From NCBI GenBank assembly GCA_025506515.1, contig CM046457.1, positions 36,590,231-36,654,230 of the forward strand: a stretch of DNA of 64,000 nt. Reading direction: 5' to 3'. Positions 46,101 through 58,609 of this stretch are shown here, one piece after another. Each line of letters begins with the position of its first letter. Within the stretch, counting starts at the first letter, position 1. Under the pieces are notes generated by a model. It was not told the origin of the DNA. It saw nothing but the letters and a program-made list of their open reading frames with translations, and searched no databases. This DNA is from Flaveria trinervia (Eukaryota; Streptophyta; Magnoliopsida; Asterales; Asteraceae). The translations under genes and the position numbers were made by a program.

Positions 46101-48942
46101 TCAGTTAGTTTTAGAGACCCAAACCTTTTTGGTTTTGGGCCTGGTCTCATCAATAGATGGTAAACTAACAGGTTTATTTAAAACAACAGCCTGAGAGGAA
46201 GAAGATGGTGAGAAGAGGAATCCTTTGGCTTGGATCTCCTTTTCTGTGGTTTCAACATAGGAGCATCTAGTTGGTTAACTCTACCCAACAGATGTTGAAC
46301 CATCATAACCAGCTGTGTCTGATTTTGTGATAAAGCTTTCAGCTCATCAGACACATTGCTAGTGGAGTTTGATAAGTTCCTATGTTGCACCTTCTTCTTC
46401 TGAGCACTCTCAGCTGTCACCTGTTTAACCCCTTCCTTTTTGATTTCTTTGAGGACTTAAGGGTTATAGGATTTGATGTTGCTGATACAAACGTGGTCTC
46501 AAACTCAGTTTTCATTTTTACCATTTTCTCTTTAATTTCTTCTTTTTGTTTGAGTTTGGAACCTCTTTTGTACCAACAATCATCTGTAAGATGATTGAAC
46601 AAACCACATACTTCACATGGTTTCTTCTTCATCTTAGGTTGATCATCAACTAAAGAGGGTGAAGCAACTGAAGACTTGTTCTTCATGCTTTGGAAGCATT
46701 GTTTGCTTTCTTGACTGCCTCTTTAGTAGTCTTCAAACTCTTTCTACTGACAGTTTTCTTCTCTTCAGTACTGACAGCAGTTGGAGTTTGAACTTCAGGT
46801 GTTAAATCCTGCTCTCTAGTCCTTTCAGGACTTTCAGAATTAACTCCTGAGTTGATCAACTCATTGATCATGTGAGTGTCAGCATTTGAACCATCAACAT
46901 CAGCTGATAGGTTCAGAGGGGGCTTGATGCTGACTGCTACTTCTGATTGTGCTGTATCAGAAAGTAGATCACACGATGAGATGGATTGGTTATCACTCTC
47001 ACCATCAGATTCTACCTCTGCTCTTGGGGTAAAATCTGTAGGTGGAGCAGTGTGATTGTAACCAATGCCAAACTTCACATTGGAAGCAGATTGCTTACTA
47101 AGAAGCATTTCAAAACCTTTGCATGATTGTACCCATCTATCACACTCTACCTGGGTAACTGCAAGGGTTTCTTTGAGATCTTTGTACTTCGCTAGAAGTA
47201 CCTCTTCTCTAGCCTTATCATCAATTATTTGGCATTTCAGTTTATAAATCTCATCATTTTTATCTTTAAGCACAGACTCAAACTCAGCTTTCCTTTTGGA
47301 AAAAATTTGTTCTAGCTCAATGTTCTTACTAATTAGAGCTACATTTGCTTCTCTAATGGAAGCAAATGCTGCTATGCATGGTTCAGAACATAATTTGGCT
47401 TTTGCCTCAGAGGATACCTGTGATACCTGAGGTGTAGAAGCATTAGAAAATGAAGCATCAACAGACTCCAAAGCCATAAGAGCTAGATTCCCAAAAGGAC
47501 TGTCACCACCATGTTGACCAGCACCTGAGAACAGTTGTTCATGACCAGACATGTCATCTGGTAAACTGCTCCAGTCCAAAACTCCTGGGGTGAAGAAGCT
47601 GTGTTGTTGAGGTTGAGTTTGTTGTTGAGATTGGGATGGCTGAGGTTCTGGTAGTGCATGAGGTTGTGGTGCCATAGGAACTTGAACTTGATTTGACTGT
47701 GGCATGTAATAACAAGGGTAAGGATATGGCATTTGACCCTGAGGAACAAAATATGCCGGAGATTGTTGTTGAGGATGATGACTAGAAGTGACAGGATGTT
47801 GCCCTCTGTGTTGTTGACTATTGCCAGGAAAAGTCACAAAGGGTGCAGTGGAGTTAGATCCAGTTGATCTACACTCTCTTGCAAAGTGTCCAAACCTTTG
47901 GCATTTGTGACACCTCAACTTGCTCTTGTCAAAACCAACTTTGGTTTTGCCAGAGAGTCCTGGGAATTTTCTTCCAGTTCTTTTGTAGAACTTCTGAGAT
48001 CTGATATTTATCAAGGCCATTTGGCTCAAAATATCCATCTCTTCTAAGTCCTCATCAGCAATCCCCTTGAGATCATCCATAATAAGCATAAATTGTCATT
48101 ATTACACCTAGTAAACAGACCATCAACACTCACAAATGCAGAATCAGAAGTGTTTGAAGAGAAATTAATATGCTCATCATACTGGGATTCAGATGAAGCA
48201 TATTCTGACTCATGACCAACCAAGGCAGTGTTGCCTGGTACAAAGTCTTCAGTGAGCTTTCCAGATGAAGACAGCTTTCTCTTCTGTTCTATCTCTCTCT
48301 CAAACATGAGCAGTTTCCCATGGAGTTGGGTGAGATATAGTTTGTCCAAACTTGCACTGGAGCGTAGGACAATAGTATATGTGTCCCATCTCTCAGGCAG
48401 TGATCTGAGAAATCTGTTATTCATCTGAATATTTGTGTACTCAAGTTTGACCATTTTTAATTCAGAGATCAAACAAGAGAACCGCTCATATTGTTGAGTC
48501 AGTGTCTCACCCTTTCTATGAGAGAATATCTCATATTGTTGGGCAAGGATTTCTCTATTATTTGGCAAGACCTCATCTGTTCCTCCAAATTGTTCTTTTA
48601 AGGCATTCCAGAGGTCATGGGCAATTTCATGATGCATTAGCCCAGAATAGATTTCATCGGGCAGTGCCATGGCCAGAATTCCATGGGCTTTTGCATCAAT
48701 TTCAAGCAACTTCTTATCCTCATCTGAGTATTGCTCCCTCCTCTTCGGAACCATTTGATTGGTTTCCGGGTTATTCACCATAGGCTTGTGTGGACCATGT
48801 ACCACTGATGTCCAACAACCTGCGCTGTTACAGACAGGTGATGGAGCATTCGTCGTTGCCATATGTTATACTCATTCTTAACCAGCATTGGTGGCTTGGT
48901 TGAGGAACCAGTATTGTGAGGATCATTGGAGGGAGTAGTCAT
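46101..48942 (-). pseudogene. gag of element B, broken
   Basis: Starts at the ATG at 48942 (MTTPSNDPHNTG). A frameshift about 45 codons in separates it from the long piece 48044-48862 (UBN2-like capsid domain, LWNALKEQF, LPERWDTY). 46683-48089 (468 residues) holds the first CCHC knuckle CHKCQRFGHFAREC (47871-47912), a Gln/Pro-rich stretch, the coiled coil (SKRKAEFESVLKDKNDEIYKLK), the GIGYNHTAPPTDF motif and an acidic tail. The second CCHC knuckle CEVCGLFNHLTDDC (46576-46617) is in 46417-46686. The basic C-terminus leads into protease. One of the two better preserved gag copies. Confidence 0.85.
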
Positions 48943-49175
48943 TTTCAGTTCAAAAACAATTTAATTCAAGCTTTTAAAAGTTTTACACAGACCACAACAA
49001 ACTCAATGAAAACCAAGAAAAGATCTCAGGATGAATGACCAGAAATACAGAAAATTCAATCTCTATAACCGTTTCTTGCAAAAACAAAAGCTAATTCAAT
49101 CAAACTTAGATCTGAATAGCAGTTTCAATGATCAATTATTAGATCGATCAATGATTAACCTGCTCTGATACCATT
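48943..49175 (-). other. 5' leader and primer binding site of element B
   Basis: Leader of about 220 bp. The tRNA-iMet primer site GCTCTGATACCA (plus) is at 49162-49173, two bases from the LTR. Confidence 0.88.
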
Positions 49176-50034
49176 TGACAGGATCAGCGATCACAAGTTT
49201 GATGTATTAGAGTTCAAACCAGCGGAATAAGAACAGGAATTAGACAAATTGTAGCAAGAAATCGATACTTGTATGCATTAAGAGCACATACGGTTATAGT
49301 GAGAGAATATATTTCTGATTCAAGAATGTTTATAGATATGAAATATTTCTCGTCAAATCATTCAATTATTACAATAGGTTGACACTCCTTATATAGAGTG
49401 CAACAACCACTGCTGTTATCACGGAAAGTGACAAGGCAGATCTATTACAAAAATAACTAAATCTTAACAAACTACTGAAATGTTCACAACTACTGAGAAC
49501 ATATCAGAGTGTAAGTACAGAATATAAAACTACTGATTAGAAACTACTGAAACTACAACGACTGAAGAACAAGCTCTTCAGTCGTTTTACAAAACTACTG
49601 AAACTAGAATATAAAACTACTGATATCACAACTACTGAAGAAGTACTCTTCAGCAGTTGTGACAAACTACTGACGCTTCCGTACTTGATCTTCAGACTTT
49701 GACCTTCAGATGTTTCATCAGCTGATGACTTCAGTAGATATCTTCAGTCTTTGTCTTCAGACTTTGTACATCAGTTGTTGATCTTTAACACTTGTAAACT
49801 CTTCAGCTGTTGTACTTCAGTACTTTGGTCTTTCAGCTTCAGCACTTGTGTTCTTCAGCTGTTGTACTTCAGCACTTTAGTTCTTCAGCTGTTGAAGTCT
49901 TCAGCACTTGATCTTCAGCTGTTGAAGTCTTCAGCACTTGTCAAACTGCTGATGAGGCTTTTAGCAGTTGTTGTGATACCATGTCGGACTTTAAGGTTTT
50001 CTGATCTTGGCTCATTGGTTCTTTTGGTCCAACA
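49176..50034 (-). repeat. Element B 5' LTR
   Basis: 859 bp, partner of 37603-38471, with scattered small indels. Ends GGTCCAACA, followed by the target duplication TGGAT. Confidence 0.93.
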
Positions 50035-50310
50035 TGGATGATGTATGATGTTTATGATGATGTGTGATCTTGTGTTCCTATTATGCATTATTTCGTGGTT
50101 TACGGTTTATGAGTATGAATTGAATGAAAAGTAGTATATAACGTAAAGCGAAAAGTTAATGATGATGATAAGTGGAATGTAATGTAAGAATGAATGCATG
50201 CTTTAATGAACGAAAAAATGTAAGAAAGTCTTGCAAGCAAATTATGGAGGTTCACACCCAATGAAGGGTGTTAGCTCAACGGTGTGTGGGTTAGCTACTA
50301 TTAGGGATCG
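50035..50310 (+). mobile_element. G2 gypsy-type LTR, second part
   Basis: Continuation of G2 after element B (the first 5 bp repeat TGGAT). In reverse complement it follows G1 at about 35745-36110 (gatgatgtgtgat, ggttcacac, ttagctcaac). It is cut at 50310 by element H. Contains no genes. Confidence 0.65.
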
Positions 50311-50444
50311 TGTACTGGACGATGTACAAACTGATTAACGTGTAAACCGAATCAAATAGTGCGGAATCCTAATTGGAGATCCAATCAGTGAGAACGCACG
50401 TAGAAACAAGTATGTAATTGAATCTAACGTTAAGAATCGATTAG
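50311..50444 (-). repeat. Element H 3' LTR, first part
   Basis: Starts TGTACTGGAC. It matches the D LTR in aaatagtgcggaatcct and the following 80 bp. Interrupted by element C at ATTAG. Confidence 0.82.
50440..50444. repeat. Target site duplication of element C (left copy)
   Basis: ATTAG at 50440-50444 and again at 59668-59672, directly outside both LTRs of C. Confidence 0.92.
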
Positions 50445-51272
50445 TGTTAGGATCAGTGATCTACGTTTTATTGATTAGAGAGTATAGCAGCGGAATTCTA
50501 ACATGAATTAGCCAATTCACAAGAACCAAGAGATGTTCAATGAAGAACAAAAACAATTATAGAAGAAATTCTGCGAATCAAATATTTCATTCAGAACGCA
50601 CTTTCGTGGTGGCAAAATGTCACACATACAATCAGGTCAATCATCCCTTATATAGGAATGTCGTGGTGGAACATTCCTTATATAAGAGATGTGACGTCAG
50701 CTGATGTCACTTGTAGTGACATCTAACAAAATATTAAGCAACTGAAACACAACTACTGAAGATGTCAAAACAGCTGACATCTTCTTACAAAAATACTAAG
50801 TGTTATCAGTTACTACAACTACTGAAAAGAAACTACAACGACTGAAGAACAAGCTCTTCAGTCGTTTTACAAAACTATTGAAAGTAAAAACATAAAACTA
50901 CTGATGTCACAACTACTGAAGAATTACTCTTCAGCTGTTGTGACAAACTACTGAAACTTCAGCACTTGGTCTTTAGACTTGAACTTCAGACGTTTCATCA
51001 GCTGATGACTTCAGTAGATGTCATCCGCTGATGCCTTCAGTCTTTGTGTTCAGACTTTGTACATCAGTTTTTGATCTTCAACACTTGTGGACTCTTCAGC
51101 TGTTGTACTTCAGTACTTTAGTCTTAGCTGTTGAAGTCTTCAGTACTTGATCTTCAGCTGTTGAAGTCTTCAGCACTTGTCGAACTGCTTATGAAGCCTT
51201 CAGCGTTGTTGTGATATCATGTGGGACTTAGAGGTTTTCTGATCTTGGCTCATTGGTTCTTTTGGTCCAACA
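50445..51272 (-). repeat. Element C 3' LTR
   Basis: 828 bp, from TGTTAGGATCAG to GGTCCAACA. Two TATA boxes (minus CCTATATAAG 50647-50656 and CTTATATAAG 50677-50686) lie in a duplicated 30-bp unit, followed upstream by TGACGTCA (50692-50699). U3 repeat array about 50740-51190. Confidence 0.92.
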
Positions 51273-51283
51273 AACTCCCCCTG
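51273..51283 (-). other. Polypurine tract of element C
   Basis: Minus-strand AGGGGGAGTT adjoining the 3' LTR. Confidence 0.88.
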
Positions 51284-51324
51284 AACCAATGCAGCCAAAA
51301 CCTCTAATTAATTTATTTTCCCAC

Positions 51325-54300
51325 TTATTGTTGGCAGAATGGTTGGTCTTTTTCCTTCTTGATTAGTTGAGAAGATGACCCATATAAGCACTGGCCTGGA
51401 AATGAGTCTCTGATGATTTGGTTGGCAATGTATGGATGGGAACCCTGTATTAGGTACTTGGACACTGAGCTGTTCCCCCATCCATGGACTCACTTCCCCA
51501 TGATGAGTATGTACGACTCTCTTGTGTAGGCCTCAAGGAAGGTGATTTGTTCCTCCGTGGTTAGCTCTTCAGCACCTCCTTCAAACAATGATTCAGGCCC
51601 ATAATACTCAGACATGTATTTAGCCTGTTTCCTATTCTTTAGCTCCACAGTTGTTATTATTCTGTAAGCAAACTCATCTGGGTGATTACCCTCTAGGAAC
51701 AACTGGAGCTCATTTTTCCTGACTTCCTCAAGCCTCTTGTAAACTAACCCCTTTTTCACTATTTTGTTTTCCAGCATCTTCTGAGGGGTTAGATTAGCTT
51801 TATAGGCTTTCTTGATGTCCTCTAGGATTTCCCAGGCTGAAACTACAAAGACCAGAGAGATCATTTCATCTACGATCTTTTTCACCTGGCCAATGTATCT
51901 CTGAGGTATGTTTTTCTTATTAATTCTGTGAGGGACCATGGGATCAGGCCAAATCCTCACTCTTTCCTTTTGATATTGAAAGGTATGCTTGAGAGTGTAA
52001 AGTCTGAGGGCTTGTTTCTTCATATTGATGATAGAAGATGTGGCTACATAAGCTTTGTCAACTCTCTTTAGCAATTCCTCATCATGCTGTTTATGAAGCT
52101 CTTCTTCTTCTAGCTTCACTTTAACCATTTGTCTTTGGAATTCAGGAGTAATTGCTGAGGAGTGACTTGTGGCCTTAGGCATCTGAATCACAGCTGAGAG
52201 TGGCAGCCTATCTTCATCATCTTCTTCATCATCTTCTAGCCTCAATACCCTTGTCTTCTTCTTTAAGGGTATATCATCGGCTATGGGTTTTGAGGGTAAG
52301 GGAGTTGGTTTGGTGGGTTGTGATTTGGGTGGTTTTGGTGTGGGAATGTTGACAGGCTGTTCTAGCATTCTTGAGGTCAGTTTGGCTTTTGATTGCTTGG
52401 CTAGCTCAGTCCTGCTCCCAGCACCCGCTTGATTCAAAGCTTCAATAACAAGTCCCTTAGTATATGCTTCAGACGAACAGATCTTGGTGGTGATTGCCAA
52501 GATACTGTCCCTGGACCAAGTTTTGATTTCGATCATTGATCTTCCAAGATATTTTGCAATAAATCTAATCATGATCTCAAGCCTTTCTCTTTCTAACACT
52601 TCATAACTTGCCCATCTATTCTGGATTTCTTCAATCTCTAATCGTCGAATCTGAGAGTCAAGTTTATCGGTGTCATGGCCTTGCCTAAACAGCTGATCAA
52701 TGATGTTGCCCATTGATTTGTTGTGTTCGACATCAGCCTCTTTTATCAGTAGCTCCAAGGCTTTCTCTTTTTCCTTCTCTTATCAGTCTTCACATTCAAC
52801 TCCAACTCCTTTTCCACTACTATTCCTTCTGTTTCTTTCTCCTTTTCTTTCTCCTCTGTACTCCTCTTTCTTTTTGCTTTCACTGACTTAATCTCCCCCT
52901 TTTTGGTTGCATTGGTTGCAAGGGGTTGATTGCTAGAAAGCTGTTTGCCCACAACCTCCTCGATCAATGGTTGTATTACTGAGGAAAGCCTCTCATCAAT
53001 GGCTTTGATCAATATGTTAGTGATTATGGGTATGATGAGAGGGAGGGAATTTTGAAGGATAGCAACTATTTGCTTAGGAGGGTTCTGTTCCTGAGAAATA
53101 GTGCCAGAAGCAGAGGCAGGTGGCTGAGTTGTTGGGAGTGGCTTAGTGTTTGTGAGACCTTCAGATGAAGGTGCCATCTGTGAGGTGGTAGAGGCAGATG
53201 GTCTTTGTTCCTTGGAAGTTTTGGCAAGCAGCTCTTTGAGTCTGCTCCCCTCCTCTTCCACGATATTGTTTTGGGCGATTACATCGTAAAAGAAGCCCAG
53301 GTCATCATCAGTAGTTACTGAATCACCTGACCTCCAGATAGGATCAGGATGAACATGCACTGAGTGTAGCTCAGTTGTAGCATGTGCCCCTTTGTCTTGG
53401 AACTAGGGACTTCCTGCCTCAGGACTTTGTTCTTCATCAGCAGTTGCCTCTGGTAAGGTCTTAGTAATGGTACCAACTACAACCTGATCATATTCTGTAA
53501 CAGGAGAAATAGCAGCCTCACGAGAAGTTCCAATCTCCATTGCTACACTAGGAGAAGGAACATTGTAACCCCTATGCTGTGGGTTCTCAGCTGCACTTTG
53601 GTCCTCCCCCTCAATGGTAGAAGTATTCCCAGTTGTAATTGGTATCTGGGGAGGGGGTGAGGAGTGCAACTTAGTCAGCACTTGTGCAACAAGTAATGTA
53701 GGACTTTGGGGGGTGGTTGCATGTGGTGATTGGGTGGAAGCAGATTGCACCCGGGGAGAATAGTGCGCTTCAATGGTAACCCTCTCAAGGGAGATAGGGT
53801 CCAGCAGTGTAGGTTCCCCAATGTTGGTTGCAACAAGATCCTGTTGAGAGGATACCTGTGCGGCTGTGGCTTGTGGAGTCAATGTCACAACTAGGGGGTT
53901 AAGACCAGTGTGTGGTTCCTGTGTTTGTGGTACAGGGGCATCCTCAGGGGACTCATCTCCCTGAGTAGCCTTTTTTGGCTTTTTGGATTTGGGTGTAGTG
54001 GGGACTTTGGTTTTGGAGGTGGTGGCTGTGGGTTCCAACTGCGTGGGTTTTCGCAGCCTGGCAGCCTGTTTCAACGTTTGGTCAGAGTTGTGCCTGGAGT
54101 ATACTTCAGGCAATACAGCCGTTGCAGGGACTCCGAGACCAATAAGTCCCTCAGCTTTTACTGATTCTCTATTATGGCCATTATGAACCGAGGATATAAT
54201 ATCCAGCGGTTAGAAATAGATTTTGAGGCCATGTCCTTAAGTTCCAGAAAAATGATTTCAGAGAAGTTTAGGTTCTGTTGCTCAAGGATAGAGAATAGTA

Positions 54301-54784
54301 CCTGCTGCCACCTTGTAGACATTTGATCCCAAGAGGAAGTCTTAGGAGCCAAACAGACATTTACGATGTGAAATATGAGACGTTGAGCATCATGGAAATG
54401 TTTCTTCAGTATGGTGGAGGCACTAAGGTTTCCCTGATATCCATGGTGGGCAAAGGATAAATCAGTTATGCCCTTTGGATATCCAACAGGAAAAGTGGCA
54501 TCATCCAGGTGTAGGGTTTGACGAAGTATATCGGGAGTGCTGACCACTTGGTGGTTGTTGACGACCGACCGGAGAGACTCTGTGTTGTTCTCCCCAGTGG
54601 TGAGGGTGACGTTCATCCAAAACTGGTTAAGGGATTCTGCATGAAGGATTGGATTGAGAAGAAAGGCCGTTTTGTAGGGTGACTGGACCATAAGATCAAT
54701 AGCGTTATCGAACTTAGCCCAGAATGGCGATATGGTGAGGTAAGCTACACAGTTGTGTCGCGGTTTGAGCTGCATGGTCTCCAT
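51325..54784 (-). pseudogene. ORF3 of element C, best preserved copy
   Basis: Starts at the ATG at 54784 (METMQLKPRHNCVAYL) and ends at the TAA at 51325-51327. Four large open pieces cover almost the whole length. 54158-54784 is the N-terminal domain with FDNAIDLMVQSP, CLAPKTSSWDQMS, LNFSEIIFLELK and ILYPRF. 53403-54113 is Pro/Ser/Thr-rich with a basic SKKPKKA patch. 52746-53360 has a helical stretch and a Lys/Glu-rich tail. 51490-52758 is the 422-residue C-terminal region: helix around ERERLEIMIRFIAKYLGRS, Pro-rich linker, acidic DDEEDDED, long charged helices, NHPDEFAYRIITTVEL. Only a few breaks separate the pieces. No membrane segments are visible. Role unknown. Confidence 0.75.
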
Positions 54785-55481
54785 TAATGAGAGAGAAGTT
54801 TTGGAGATATGAACGTTAGGTTTGAAGAAGATGAGGCTCTGAAGGATTAGGTTGGGAATATTTATAGGGTACGGGTTAGAAAATGACCGAAGGGTTTGGT
54901 GTTAGTCATCAGTAGTTTTCAAACGAATGTTGACATGGTATTACCCATTCAGACGTTGAAACAGCTGAAGTCATGGTTTTAGGCATCAACAGTTATAAAA
55001 CTACTGAAGACCATGGTTTTGACTTCAGATGTGTGAAAACAACTGATAACTTGGTATTAGTCATCAGTAGTTGTGAAACTACTGAAGACATGGTTTTGTC
55101 ATCAGTTGTTGTAAACAGCTGATGACTTGGTATTAGTCATCAGTAGTTGTGAAACTACTGAAGACATGGTTTTGTCATCAGTGTTTAGGATGAAACAGCA
55201 GTTGTAGAAACAACTGAAGAGAAATTTCTCATCAGTATTTTTCGTCAATTCATAGCCTTTCAGTTGTTTCATACTGTCCTCAACACTTACTCATCAGCCT
55301 TTTTGGTTGTTTTCAATTGTTTCATAGGACATCAGTACGTATCTGTTTTCACAACATCAGTAGTTACAACTACATCAGTAGTTGTGACTTTATCAGTTGT
55401 TGTAACAGAAGCAATACAATATGTGATATGGTCACTAATGATCATTAGTACTTATTTACTGAGATCATCAGTAGTTATCAC
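54785..55481 (-). promoter_or_regulatory. pol-ORF3 spacer of C with hairpin repeats and TATA box
   Basis: 697 bp non-coding. CAGTAGTT-GTGA-AACTACTG is a perfect 8-bp-arm hairpin present at 55061-55080 and again at 55141-55160, with related units between and around. Minus-strand CTATAAATATT at 54857-54867 lies about 73 bp before the ORF3 ATG. It survives intact although pol next to it was deleted. Confidence 0.58.
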
Positions 55482-55711
55482 TTATTCTAGCTGTAGCATA
55501 CCAAGCCTTAACACAAGGTTTTGGAAAGTAGAACTATCCAAAGGCTTAGTAGAAATATCTGCAAGCTCATCAGCACTAGGCACAAACTTAGGATCAATCA
55601 GACCTTTTTCAAAATCTGATCGCTATATGTTTAGTCCTAGAGTGCTGGACAGGATTCTTGATAAAGCACAGAACTGAAGCACTATCCATTAATAATGGAG
55701 TCTTAGCCTCA
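55482..55711 (-). pseudogene. RNase H end of pol in element C, deletion remnant
   Basis: About 230 bp matching 42768-43010 of B (stop TAA at 55482-55484), itself with a small deletion near 55614. The sequence then jumps at about 55709-55712 to the gag end (catgcagaagaaccctg), which in B lies at about 46075. Confidence 0.85.
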
Positions 55712-58609
55712 TGCAGAAGAACCCTGAATTTATCATAAGGAACTAGTTAGGTTTTGAAGCCCAAACCTTTTCGGTTTTGGGTCTGTTTTTTATCAACAGA
55801 TTTAACCATAACTTGTTTCTCATGATTAACAGCTAAAGAAGAAGATGGTGCTGAGATGGATTCCTTGGATTTGGACTTGGAATGCATTCTCAGTGGTTTG
55901 ATCACATTTGCATCTAGTTGGTTAGTTCTCCCCAACAAATGCTGAACCATCATAACAAGTTATGTCTGATTTGTTGCCAAAGCTTTCAGCTCTTGTGACA
56001 TATGAGTACTTGTGTTTGATGAGTTCCTGTGATCCACCATTTCCTTTTGAGCAACCTCAGCTATTGCCTGTTTAACCCCTTCCTTTTTGCATTTCTTTAT
56101 GGACTTAAGGGTTACAGGATTTGATGTTGCTGATACAAATGTGGCTTCAAACTCAGTTTTCATTTTATCCATTTTCTTTTTAATCTTTTCATTATGTTTG
56201 AGTTTTGAGCCCTTTTTATACCAGCAATCATCAGTAACATGATTGAATAAACCACATATTTCACATGGTTTCTTCTTCATCTTAAGTTGATCATCTGCTG
56301 AAGAAGATGAAACTACTGAAGACTTGTTCTTCAGCAGTTTGCTATCAGTACTAGCAGTTTTCTTCCCTTTAGTACCTGCATTCCTGATATCTTTTTCAGT
56401 AGTATTCCCACCCTTTCTACTTGCAGTATTCTTCCCTTTAGGACCTGCAGTCGATTGGGTTTGTCCACTAGGTGTGATGACATTCACTTTAGTACTTTCA
56501 GTACTTTGTGAAATACCACCTGGGGTGATCAACTTTTTGATCATGTGAGTGTCAGCGTTTGAACCATTAACATTAGCTAATAGGTTTTGAGAGGACTTAA
56601 TGCTGACTTCAACCTCTGATGGTGCTGTATCAGATAGTTGATCACATGATGAAAAGTATTGGTTATTGCTTCTCCATAAGATTCTACTTCTGCTCTGGGA
56701 GTAAAATCTGTAGGAGGAGCAGTGTGATTATAACCAATTCCAAACTTCACATTGGAACTTGATTGCTTACTAAGAAGCATTTCAAAACCTTTGCATGATT
56801 GTACCCATCGATCACACTCTACTTGGGTGACTGCAAGGGTTTCTTTCAGATCTTTGTACTTCTCTAGAAGTACCTCTTCCCTAGCCTTATAATCTGTGAT
56901 TTGGCATTTAAGTTTGTAAATCTCATCATTCTTTTCATTAAGCACAGACTCAAATTCAGCTTTTCTTTTGGAAATTGTTTGTTCTAGCTCAATGTTCTTG
57001 TTAATCAAAGCTACATTTGCTTCTCTAATAGATGCAAATGCTGCTATGCATGTTTCAGAACATAATTTGGCTTTTGCCTCAGAGGATACCTGTGATACCT
57101 GAGGTGTAGAGGCATTAGAGGATGAAGTATCAGCAGACTCCAAAGCCATAAGAGCTAGATTTCCAAAAGGACTTTCACCACCATGTTGACCAGCACCTGA
57201 GAACAGTTGTTCATGACCAGACAAGTCATCTGGTTAACTGCTCCAGTCAACAACTCTTGGGGTGAAGAAGCTGTGTTGTTGAGGTTGAGTTGTTGATGAG
57301 ATTGGGAAGGTTGTGGTTCAAGCAATGCTTGTGGTTGTTGTGCAATTAGAGCTTCAACAGGATTTGGTTGAGGCATATAATAGCAGGGATAAGGATATGA
57401 CATTGGACCCTGGGGAATAAAATATGCAGGAGATACAAGGTGTGAATGATGACCAGAACCAGCAGGATGTTGCCCTGTGTTTTGTGGACTAGTACTAGGA
57501 AAAGTCACAAAGGGTGCAGAAGAGTTAGATCCAGTTGATCTACACTCTCTTGCAAAGTGTCCCAGCCTTTGGCATTTGTGACACCTCAACTTACTCTTGT
57601 CAAACCCAACTTTGGTTTTGCCAGAGAGTCCAGGAAATTTCCTGCCAGTTCTCTTCTAGAACTTCTGAGATTTGATATTAATCAATGCCATTTGGCTCAG
57701 AATATCCATCTCTTCTAGATCATCATCAGCTATTCCTTTCAAATCATCCATGATGAAGCATAGATTGTCACTATTACTGCCAGAATGACTATTAATACCA
57801 AAAAATGCATGATCAGAACTATTTGAAGAGAAATAAATATGCTCATCATAATTGCTTTCAGATGCAGCATATTCTGACTCATGACCAACCAAGGCAGTAT
57901 TCCCTGGTACAAAGTCATCAGTGAGCTTTCCTGATGATGACAGTTTCCTTTTCTGCTCTATCTCTCTTTCGAATGTAAGCAGTTTCCCATGAAGTTGGGT
58001 GAGAGATAGGCTATCCGATTTGCACTGGAGCGTAGGACAATAGTGTATGTGTCCCATCTCTCAGGCAGTGATCTGAGGAACCTGTTATTCATCTGGCTGT
58101 TGGTGTATTCTGTTTCACCATTTTCACCTCAGAGATCAAGCAGGAAAAATGCTCAAACTGTTGAGTCAGTGTCTCAGCCTTTCTATGAGAGAATGTCTCA
58201 TATTGTTGGGCAAGGATTTCTCTGTTGTTTGCTAAGACCTCATCTGTGCCACCGAATCGTTCCTTCAGGGCATTCCAGAGATCATGAGCAGTTTCATGAT
58301 GCATAAGCCCTGAATAGATTTCATTAGGCAGTGCCATGGCCAGAATTCCATGGGCTTTAGCATCAATCTCAAACAGTTTCCGATCTTCATTAGAGTATTG
58401 TTCCTTCTTCTTCGGAACCATTGGATTGGTTTCCGGATTGTTCACCATAGGCTTATGTGGTCCATGTACCACAGATGTCCAACAACCTGAACTGTAACAG
58501 ACAGGTGATGAAGCATTCTTCGCTGCCATATGTTATACTCGGTCCTAACCAGCATCGGGGGCTTGGTTGAGGAACCGGTATTGTGAGGATCATTAGAAGG
58601 AGTAGTCAT
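55712..58609 (-). pseudogene. gag of element C, broken
   Basis: Starts at the ATG at 58609 (MTTPSNDPHNTG; an in-frame ATG at 58630 is also possible). Order of pieces: 58089-58529 and 57656-58057 (UBN2-like capsid domain and its tail), 57155-57589 (first CCHC knuckle CHKCQRLGHFAREC at 57542-57583, then Gln/Pro-rich), 56577-57224 (coiled coil, GIGYNHTAPPTDF), 55960-56544 (Thr/Ser/Lys-rich, second CCHC knuckle CEICGLFNHVTDDC at 56224-56265) and 55747-55953 (basic tail). Both knuckles are intact, which fits an element that kept packaging functions after losing pol. Confidence 0.83.

Larger units (their letters stand above)
37603..50034 (-). mobile_element. Element B: complete-length family 1 copia
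   Basis: 12.4 kb with two LTRs (869 and 859 bp) that look nearly identical by eye, an exact 5-bp target duplication, and all parts in order: primer site, gag, protease, integrase, RT, RNase H, spacer, ORF3, polypurine tract. The best preserved copy in the window, yet not autonomous: gag, pol and ORF3 carry frameshifts and stops, and catalytic residues are changed. It belongs to an LTR subfamily (TGACAGGATCAGCG end) distinct from A and C. Inserted in G2. Confidence 0.93.
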
